Assembly: GCF_011604685.1 (NCBI RefSeq)
Contig: NZ_CP050063.1
Location: forward strand, 4,858,501 to 4,922,500
Direction: 5' to 3'
Length of the DNA: 64,000 bases
From: Spirosoma aureum
GTDB taxonomy: Bacteria; Bacteroidota; Bacteroidia; Cytophagales; Spirosomataceae
Below, piece after piece: positions 58,047 to 64,000 of the stretch. The notes beneath the pieces are model-generated. The model saw only the letters and a list, made by a program, of their open reading frames with translations, ran no database searches and was not told the origin of the DNA. Position numbers and translations under genes: made by a program. How positions within the stretch are numbered: the stretch's first letter is position 1; the number at the start of each line of letters is the position of its first letter.

Positions 58047-58871
58047 ATGAGCTTAGTAAAAATCGCCGTACTGGACATGAATAACAACCATGCCAACGAA
58101 GGCATGCGTTGTATTTTGCAGCTGATTCGAAGCGTCCAGGGTAAAGATCAAGCCGAACTGGCATTTGATGTATTCAATGTTCGGGGTAATAATGAACTAC
58201 CCGGCCTCGAGTATGATGTCTATATTTCTTCGGGCGGACCAGGTAGCCCGTTGCCGTCCGACGAAGCCTGGGAACCGCCTTACTTTGCATTAATTGACCA
58301 GCTTTTCGCCTGGAATCGTACGCATGAGCAGAAGAAATTTGTGTTTCTGATCTGTCATTCGTTTCAATTGACCGTTCGTCATCTGGAATTAGGCCTACTC
58401 AGTAAGCGCAAATCAACATCATTCGGTATTTTCCCGATTCATCAAACCGATGACGGCTATACCGAGCCTCTATTTCAGGGCTTACCTGATCCATTTTACG
58501 CTGTCGATTCGCGGGATTACCAGATTACGGAACCCAATCTGGAGCGCCTGAACGAGATGGGTGCATCGATCCTTTGCCTGGAGAAAATCCGACCCCATGT
58601 ACCCCTCGATCGGGCCATCATGGCCATTCGTTTTTCACCAGAAATAATCGGAACACAGTTTCATCCGGAAGCGGATAATGAAGGCATGCTGCGGTACTTC
58701 CTGACTGATGAGAAACGGAATCAGATCGTGACCAATTTCGGCCAGGAGAAATACGATGATATGGTCTCTTATTTGCAGGACCCGGATAAAATTGCGTTGA
58801 CCGAGTCGGTTATCCTGCCCAGTTTTCTGCGTCAGGCTATCCAGTCGTTATCATCTGAACTTGTTAGTTGA
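58047..58871 (+). CDS. Class I glutamine amidotransferase
   Basis: 274 residues. GMP-synthase-like GATase domain with nucleophile Cys103 (LICHSFQL) and the His206/Glu208 pair in GTQFHPEAD. It would release ammonia from glutamine and hand it to a partner. It is 69 bases downstream of the GCS2 gene. The next gene is an ATP-grasp protein starting 77 bases after its stop. A C-terminal extension (about 215-274) is beyond the usual GATase length and may bind the ligase partner. Confidence 0.88.
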   Translation: MSLVKIAVLDMNNNHANEGMRCILQLIRSVQGKDQAELAFDVFNVRGNNELPGLEYDVYISSGGPGSPLPSDEAWEPPYFALIDQLFAWNRTHEQKKFVFLICHSFQLTVRHLELGLLSKRKSTSFGIFPIHQTDDGYTEPLFQGLPDPFYAVDSRDYQITEPNLERLNEMGASILCLEKIRPHVPLDRAIMAIRFSPEIIGTQFHPEADNEGMLRYFLTDEKRNQIVTNFGQEKYDDMVSYLQDPDKIALTESVILPSFLRQAIQSLSSELVS

Positions 58872-58874
58872 TAC

Positions 58875-58927
58875 GAATACGGCCAGGCGGGTATATCTGT
58901 TTTAGGGTAACCGGCCCGGCCGTATTC
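58875..58927. other. Inverted repeat between the amidotransferase and ATP-grasp genes
   Basis: GAATACGGCC (58875-58884) pairs with GGCCGTATTC (58918-58927). It lies in the 77-base gap and could slow transcription or adjust the amount of the downstream gene product. Confidence 0.4.
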
Positions 58928-58948
58928 TTGCCAATAATAGCCCATTCC

Positions 58949-60160
58949 ATGATCCAGCCCATACGTCAGACCTTCAACCAAGCCTTCAGCCCGGAACGTT
59001 ACCGGGCTTTTTTGGAAAAAATTGAACTCGATTTACCCGGTCAGCTCGATTTTCGCGTGGCCGAAACACCGGTTTTCGTTCCTAAAGTTTTAACCGTCAA
59101 ACTCCTTGCTGCCTGTGATGACATTGTGAACGTCATTACGCGAGACGATTTCAAATCACTAACTGATAAAGCCATTCCGGAAGGTCAGCGTGTGCCGAAT
59201 GAAGACGAGCATACGCAGTTCATGGCGGTCGATTTTGCCGTCTGTAAGGACGAATCCGGTGGCCCATCACACGGCGAGTTAACGCCACAGCTCATTGAAT
59301 TACAGGGCTTTCCGTCCCTGTATGGATTCCAGCCCTACATTGCGAGCCAATTTCGCGCTCAGTTCCCCATTCCGGATAACCTGTCTCATTTATTCAACGT
59401 CTCAACAAACGCGGAATACCTGGATCGTCTCCGCCAGATGATTGTTGGAGATTGTAATCCGGAAGAGGTTATTCTGCTGGAGATTTATCCCGAAAAGCAA
59501 AAAACCCGCATCGATTTTACGCTGACAGAAAAGTATCTCGGCGTTGCAGCGGTATGCCTGACGAAGATTCGAAAAGATGGACGGCACTTATTTTATGAGA
59601 AAGATGGCCGGTTAGTCCGGATCAAACGCATATATAACCGCCTTATTTTCGACGATTTACAGAATTTTCCTGATCTTCAAACTGACTTTCACCTCACCGA
59701 CGACGTAGATGTTGAGTGGGTTGGACACCCAAACTGGTTTTTCCGAATCAGCAAGTATACCTTACCCTTACTGCACAGTCCTTATGTGCCAGAAAGTTAC
59801 TTTTTGTCTGATCTGACAAATTATCCTGCCGATCTGGAAAATTACGTACTGAAGCCCTTGTTTTCGTTTGCGGGTAGTGGCGTCAAACTGCACATCACCA
59901 CCGCTGACCTCGATGCCATTCCGGAGGTGCAGCGCCAGGGTTATCTTCTCCAGCGGAAGGTAAAATATGAACCCGTTATTCAATCACCGGATGGCCTGGT
60001 AAAATCAGAAATCCGGATGCTGTTTATCTGGCCTAAGGCCGATGCACGCCCTACCCTGCTGACAAACCTGAGTCGCCTGAGCCGGGGTGAAATGATTGGT
60101 GTCAATTTTAACAAGAATAAAGATTGGGTGGGTGGCACCGTCTGTTTTTTCGAGAAATAG
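58949..60160 (+). CDS. ATP-grasp-type protein, second of the cluster
   Basis: 403 residues from the ATG at 58949; an extension back to a TTG overlapping the amidotransferase stop is unlikely. The C-terminal half shows ATP-grasp marks like those of glutathionylspermidine synthase-type enzymes: NYVLKPLFSFAGSGVKL (Lys and glycine loop), VKSEIRMLFIW (metal ligand Glu) and MIGVNFNKNKDWVGG. The N-terminal part (ELTPQLIELQGFPSLYGFQP) holds an unknown substrate-binding region. With the amidotransferase upstream it could form an amide from ammonia and a carboxylate. The role is an inference. Confidence 0.75.
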   Translation: MIQPIRQTFNQAFSPERYRAFLEKIELDLPGQLDFRVAETPVFVPKVLTVKLLAACDDIVNVITRDDFKSLTDKAIPEGQRVPNEDEHTQFMAVDFAVCKDESGGPSHGELTPQLIELQGFPSLYGFQPYIASQFRAQFPIPDNLSHLFNVSTNAEYLDRLRQMIVGDCNPEEVILLEIYPEKQKTRIDFTLTEKYLGVAAVCLTKIRKDGRHLFYEKDGRLVRIKRIYNRLIFDDLQNFPDLQTDFHLTDDVDVEWVGHPNWFFRISKYTLPLLHSPYVPESYFLSDLTNYPADLENYVLKPLFSFAGSGVKLHITTADLDAIPEVQRQGYLLQRKVKYEPVIQSPDGLVKSEIRMLFIWPKADARPTLLTNLSRLSRGEMIGVNFNKNKDWVGGTVCFFEK

Positions 60161-60171
60161 CAGACGGTGCC
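60134..60171 (+). terminator. Hairpin terminator at the end of the ligase cluster
   Basis: GGCACCGTCTG (60134-60144, within the last codons) pairs with CAGACGGTGCC (60161-60171), followed by TGGTCTGTTTTT. Confidence 0.65.
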
Positions 60172-60274
60172 TGGTCTGTTTTTACTTACTCATACATATT
60201 CTCCTGAGCAGTCGCCCAACTCACATTGCCCATCCGTGCTAACTCGAATCATGACTTCTACGTTTATTCGGGCA

Positions 60275-61462
60275 TTACTTTGTTCCAAAAATCAAATTAT
60301 ACCCAATGTACGGATAGAAGAGTATGATTTTTCCATCGGGCAGATAGTTATTCCGATAGATTAAACTGTAAAGGCCCAGATCAAATGCATGCCGTTTGCG
60401 ATCGAGCCGGAAAGCAAACGATAAAGTAGCCCGTTGTCCGGTATCACCAAATTTATAACCTTGTTCCAGGTTGATCCGGTTATCACTTAATAATGTCAGG
60501 CCGGGCCGAACCTTTTGCATCATACCCAGTGTAAGGAACGATTGATTCGGTATGTGCTCCGTGGTGAAAGGCGTTGGGTAAGAGGAAGACCAGATTTGAT
60601 AAACTCGCTGACTTCCCCAGTTAACCAGACCGTAGCCCAGGGTTATGTTTCGCTGGCTGTTGCCAAATGAACCAAGTGCCTGCAACGTCAATGCTCCACG
60701 CCGATATGATTCGGCGCTTGTTAATGGCTGATAAGCGACGGAAAGGCCAACGCGAACTTTGCGGCCAATTGGCACACTAAATTTCGATGAAAGCCTGGGC
60801 GTACGCATTCCATTGTCGATATTCGTAAAGAAGCCTGATTGATATTGTGAAGGAATTGGTGTAGTAATCCGGGCTCCAATACTCCAGAAACGGGTAATTC
60901 CATAGTGGAATTCATTCTGAAAGAGCCACTTGTTTCGATAATAAACCTGGCCTTTTTCGGGATTGTAAGCCGTTTCTCCGATAAGCAACCAGGGTGAAAA
61001 CCGGTTTGAAAACACACGATTCGATTCAGTAATTGTTCGTGGCTCCATCCATACCGAATCGATACGGGCCACCAGTTCCGGCTCAAAGTAAGTCAATTGA
61101 CCATCGCGCTTTCGAACAGTGATCATTGTACTGTCCCGCTTTACAAAGCTACCCTCTATCCGCGTGCTATCTTTAAGGACAAAGGTCGAGAACAGAGATG
61201 TACGGGGAGTCAGACTGGCCGGGCGCGGACGAATGGGCATGATACCCAGTAGCTGATCGATCTCGATATAAGTCATATCGCCATCGGTTTTTCTGACGGT
61301 AACCCCTGAATTATCGTTCCTGATGATTTGCCCTCGCACCACCGAACCATCGCGCAGCAATAGAAATGATTGCTTGCGGGCCATGTCCTCAGGGGTTATT
61401 TTCACACCTTGTGCCCACAAGACCAATGGGCAAAAGAACACTAGTAGAAGTATTGTTTTCAT
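60275..61462 (-). CDS. Outer-membrane-like protein with a duplicated N-terminal SH3/LSm-like unit
   Basis: 395 residues from the ATG at 61462 (MKTILLLVFFCPLVLWAQ, a clean signal peptide). Two similar units follow: LLRDGSVVRGQIIRNDNSG with VTVRKTDGDMTYIEIDQLLG, and VLKDSTRIEGSFVKRDSTM with ITVRKRDGQLTYFEPELVAR. The C-terminal 250 residues look like an outer-membrane beta-barrel with alternating strands. No family is recognised. It is divergent from a lipoprotein gene. Confidence 0.7.
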   Translation of the reverse strand: MKTILLLVFFCPLVLWAQGVKITPEDMARKQSFLLLRDGSVVRGQIIRNDNSGVTVRKTDGDMTYIEIDQLLGIMPIRPRPASLTPRTSLFSTFVLKDSTRIEGSFVKRDSTMITVRKRDGQLTYFEPELVARIDSVWMEPRTITESNRVFSNRFSPWLLIGETAYNPEKGQVYYRNKWLFQNEFHYGITRFWSIGARITTPIPSQYQSGFFTNIDNGMRTPRLSSKFSVPIGRKVRVGLSVAYQPLTSAESYRRGALTLQALGSFGNSQRNITLGYGLVNWGSQRVYQIWSSSYPTPFTTEHIPNQSFLTLGMMQKVRPGLTLLSDNRINLEQGYKFGDTGQRATLSFAFRLDRKRHAFDLGLYSLIYRNNYLPDGKIILFYPYIGYNLIFGTK

Positions 61463-61975
61463 AATTGAAAAGTTGAGCTTTTCAGTTCCACTCCACAAAG
61501 TAACTAAAAATCACTCACAGTGCACATTCAACCTTCTATTTTATTCAATCATTAAGTAAGACCTAATTTATTGGTATACAGTTGGTATGCTGCCTTTTTT
61601 TTGTTGTTGCTCGAACTGGCTGCCCGTATCAATAGCATTGCATTTCACTATTGATACAACGTCAACAATAAAGCCGTAAAGTTCTCACTTAAAACACTAT
61701 GATGGTTTTGTAAGGTGAGATATTAACAAGAATTAAGACTTGTCGTCTGTAAATTCTGTGCCTACTATCCTTTCAACGAGATTTTAACTAAATATGGTGT
61801 AGCTGACTGCAAAAGGCGCGATTTATAGTGAAACCGGGCGTTTTGTACCAATTTCCCAGCGGTCATCGTCAGAAGCACCGTTTAATAAGTTCGCCAGTTA
61901 CCGGCCAATGACTGCGCATACAATTAGTTTTTCCGATGTATTCTTGCAGCGTTAAACCATATCCATACCAAACTT
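61463..61975. other. Divergent intergenic region
   Basis: 513 bases without a gene. It holds a 10-bp hairpin GTATCAATAG (61626-61635) with CTATTGATAC (61648-61657) and AT-rich stretches. Promoters for both flanking genes should lie here, but no clear TAnnTTTG element was located. Confidence 0.5.
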
Positions 61976-62671
61976 ATGAAAATGTCCCTCCCTACGTGGC
62001 CCCTGGCCCTGTTGGCGCTATTTGCCTTGTCGATCCTATTCGACTCCTGTAAGAAATCTGACGCTCCTGACGACCCAACCAAAGGATTTACCACGCAAAT
62101 TCAGAACATTGTTCCGACTACGATCATTGACGATCTCAGAACACGGGGAATGACCATTAATGAAGGCAAAGTTCCACCGGCCTTAGCAGGTACAATCGTT
62201 GTCGCTTCACCCTGGGAATTACTGAGCCCGTATGGTACTGAAGATTCCTGGCAAAAGGGAAAGGTAATCGCTGATTATAAATATAAATTTTATGAGCAGA
62301 CTACCGATGGCAAGATCAAGTACGATTACAAGAATGATGGATCGGATACCGGATCAGGCAAAGGCGCTTTTATTTCGGGCAATGGCAATACGTTTACGAT
62401 CTTTTCAGAGGATGTTGGCGTATCTAAAACCGTCAATTATAAAACGATCACTGTAATGTCAGGAGAAATTACGGATGCCGGTATAAAGAATTTTCAGTAT
62501 GCCTTTGTCTTGAAGGAAAAGACCAATGATGATAATAATAGCGCCTTGATTCCTGTTGGAAAAGGTCGAATTTGGATTGATTCCGATAAACTAGCCACGA
62601 AAACAACTAGCTTCCGGTTAGCTGCGCCGGGGGAATCAAGCCCGATAGTCTCCATGTTAACGGCTAACTAA
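61976..62671 (+). CDS. Hypothetical lipoprotein
   Basis: 231 residues. Lipoprotein signal with Cys25 (LSILFDSCKKSD). The mature part (FTTQIQNIVPTTIIDDLRTR; GTIVVASPWELLSPYGTED; KYKFYEQTTDGKIKYDY) appears to be a beta-rich surface or periplasmic domain of a kind found in Bacteroidetes lipoproteins. No named family recognised. A terminator follows 25 bases downstream. Confidence 0.72.
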   Translation: MKMSLPTWPLALLALFALSILFDSCKKSDAPDDPTKGFTTQIQNIVPTTIIDDLRTRGMTINEGKVPPALAGTIVVASPWELLSPYGTEDSWQKGKVIADYKYKFYEQTTDGKIKYDYKNDGSDTGSGKGAFISGNGNTFTIFSEDVGVSKTVNYKTITVMSGEITDAGIKNFQYAFVLKEKTNDDNNSALIPVGKGRIWIDSDKLATKTTSFRLAAPGESSPIVSMLTAN

Positions 62672-62696
62672 ATCGATCACCAACACCCTCAACATT

Positions 62697-62723
62697 CGCC
62701 CGGTCAGCTCTCGCTACCGGGCG
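62697..62723 (+). terminator. Intrinsic terminator
   Basis: CGCCCGGT (62697-62704) pairs with ACCGGGCG (62716-62723), followed by TTTTGTTT. Confidence 0.85.
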
Positions 62724-62910
62724 TTTTGTTTCATTCAAAAATGAACTGAAAGCAACTGACTGACATTTAGCAATTGACAGATCAGGTAGGAAATCAGTCA
62801 ACACTATTGATCTAGCATTGTAATTAGCTGACAAACAGAAGCTAGCGCCAGAATATGAATATTCCGGCTGAGGGGTTGAGATGAAGCCTCATTAACGTTT
62901 TTTGGTTAAC

Positions 62911-64000
62911 ATGAACAGTACGACACACCGACAATTATTTTTTCAGCACGTTGCTCAGACCTCAGATTTTCCTTTAGCGTTGGAAATTGAACGCTCCGAA
63001 GGCATTTATCTGTTCTCAACGACTGGTAAAGCCTATATGGATCTGATTTCGGGCATCGGAGTCAGTAATGTCGGCCACCGGCATCCGCGCGTTTTAGAAG
63101 CCATTCAGAATCAGTTGGATAAATACCTGCATTTGATGGTCTATGGCGAATACGTGCAGACTCCGCAAACGCAGCTTGCTCACGCCCTGATACAAACCCT
63201 GCCGGCAAGTCTGAATAATGTTTATTTTACCAACTCCGGCACGGAAGCCGTTGAGGGAGCCATGAAAGTGGCCAAACGGTATACCGGCCGAACCGAAATC
63301 ATCAGTTGTTTTAACGCCTATCACGGTTCAACGCAGGGGGCACTGTCGCTCTCAGGCGATGAAAACTTTAAACGCAATTACCGCCCCCTCCTACCTGATA
63401 TCCGGCATATTCATTCTGGCATTTGGGATGATATTGAGAAGATCAGCTCCCGAACGGCGGCCGTCATTATGGAAGTGATCGGGGGCGAAGCAGGTGTTCG
63501 TGTACTCGATCCTGCCTACCTGAAGGCTATTCGCCAGCGTTGCACCGATGTCGGTGCCTTGCTTATTTTCGACGAAATCCAGACGGGGTTTGGCCGTACC
63601 GGAACATTCTGGGCTTTTGAAGGCGTTGGAGTAATTCCAGATTTGCTCCTATGTGCCAAAGGCATGGGGGGTGGAATGCCGATTGGGGCCTTTATTGGTT
63701 CGGCAGACATCATGAGCGTTTTAAAAAACAACCCAATACTTGGGCATATTACTACCTTCGGGGGGCATCCGGTATCCTGTGCAGCTTCCTTGGCAACACT
63801 TACGGTTATTCGGGATGAACGACTTCATGAGGTCGCAGAAGAAAAAGGGCAATTGTTCCGGCAATTATTAAAGCATCCGGCCCTTCATGAAATACGGGGC
63901 AAAGGATTAATGCTTGCGGCCGAATTTGCTTCCTTTGAGGTTGTAAAGCCCGTTATCGACCGCGCCATTGACAAAGGAGTGATCACCGACTGGTTTCTTT
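62911..64000 (+). CDS. Class III aminotransferase, 3' end outside the window
   Basis: Open from the ATG at 62911 to the window end, 363 codons seen. Pyridoxal-phosphate enzyme of the acetylornithine/4-aminobutyrate aminotransferase family. The cofactor Lys is Lys250 in CAKGMGGGMPIGAF and the ring-binding Asp is Asp221 in LLIFDEIQTGFGRTG. NVGHRHPRV, FTNSGTEAVEGAMK and TTFGGHPVSCAAS are also family segments. It moves an amino group from an omega-amino donor to a keto acid; the exact substrate is not clear. Only a few tens of residues at the end are missing. Confidence 0.92.
   Translation, partial: MNSTTHRQLFFQHVAQTSDFPLALEIERSEGIYLFSTTGKAYMDLISGIGVSNVGHRHPRVLEAIQNQLDKYLHLMVYGEYVQTPQTQLAHALIQTLPASLNNVYFTNSGTEAVEGAMKVAKRYTGRTEIISCFNAYHGSTQGALSLSGDENFKRNYRPLLPDIRHIHSGIWDDIEKISSRTAAVIMEVIGGEAGVRVLDPAYLKAIRQRCTDVGALLIFDEIQTGFGRTGTFWAFEGVGVIPDLLLCAKGMGGGMPIGAFIGSADIMSVLKNNPILGHITTFGGHPVSCAASLATLTVIRDERLHEVAEEKGQLFRQLLKHPALHEIRGKGLMLAAEFASFEVVKPVIDRAIDKGVITDWFL

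Noticed and set aside
58868..58948. N-terminal extension of the second ATP-grasp protein from a TTG
   Set aside because: It gives 27 residues of unrelated hydrophobic sequence and an inverted repeat lies within it; the ATG at 58949 is better.

Overview
The window looks like chromosomal DNA of a Bacteroidetes bacterium of the order Cytophagales, most like Spirosoma or a close relative; the genus is an inference from gene content and protein style, not a database match. Supporting signs are a SusC/SusD pair driven by an ECF sigma factor and FecR, many short lipoproteins with a Cys after a hydrophobic stretch, a Wzi-type capsule protein, the Bacteroidetes -7 promoter element TAnnTTTG in front of several genes, and weak or absent Shine-Dalgarno sequences. 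I see no tRNA, rRNA, insertion sequence, prophage or CRISPR array.

Layout. 1-5.0 kb: a non-coding stretch with three DnaA-box-like 9-mers and a parS-like palindrome, then an exported TPR protein and gyrA. 5.0-8.0 kb: a RES/Xre toxin-antitoxin pair whose two genes are separated by a divergent AraC regulator and quinone oxidoreductase. 8.0-12.2 kb: a small secreted protein and a DUF1501 plus DUF2231/cytochrome/DUF1549/DUF1553 pair. 12.4-15.0 kb: a TetR regulon (short-chain dehydrogenase, aldo-keto reductase, tetR) with the same palindromic operator before all three genes. 15.2-23.5 kb: a serine hydrolase, then sigma factor, FecR, SusC (with an STN signalling domain) and SusD. 23.6-28.6 kb: four consecutive Tat-exported proteins: two polysaccharide pyruvyl transferase-like paralogues (the second frameshifted), a Gfo/Idh/MocA oxidoreductase and a TIM-barrel isomerase. 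28.7-35.4 kb: a TPP riboswitch and the thiamine operon thiS-thiC-thiE-thiG-thiH-thiF(rhodanese), with a convergent tenI-like gene. 35.5-49.1 kb: mostly housekeeping genes on the minus strand (dnaK; thrS-infC-rpmI-rplT), with a NuiA-like nuclease inhibitor, TPR lipoprotein, methyltransferase, EVE, DinB and Wzi proteins. 49.5-54.2 kb: an ECF sigma factor, GH16 glycosidase, two esterases, DinB and small proteins. 54.7-60.2 kb: a probable amidoligase pathway with two ATP-grasp proteins, a GCS2-type carboxylate-amine ligase and a class I glutamine amidotransferase. 60.3-64 kb: an outer-membrane-like protein, a lipoprotein and the 5' part of a class III aminotransferase.

How genes work together. 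The sigma/FecR/SusC(STN)/SusD set is a FecIRA-like trans-envelope signalling uptake system, and the Tat-exported proteins next to it may process the imported glycan. The thi genes make the thiazole and pyrimidine halves of thiamine and join them, under TPP control; thiD is not in the window. The four ligase/amidotransferase genes probably build a small peptide-like or amide metabolite; this cluster and the exported pyruvyl transferase-like pair are the least explained systems here.

Two candidate coding frames are broken by one extra A in an A-run (near 25391 and 55731). Each could be real mutation, phase variation or a homopolymer sequencing error. Gene starts were moved to internal ATG codons where signal peptides, family starts or neighbouring genes favoured this.
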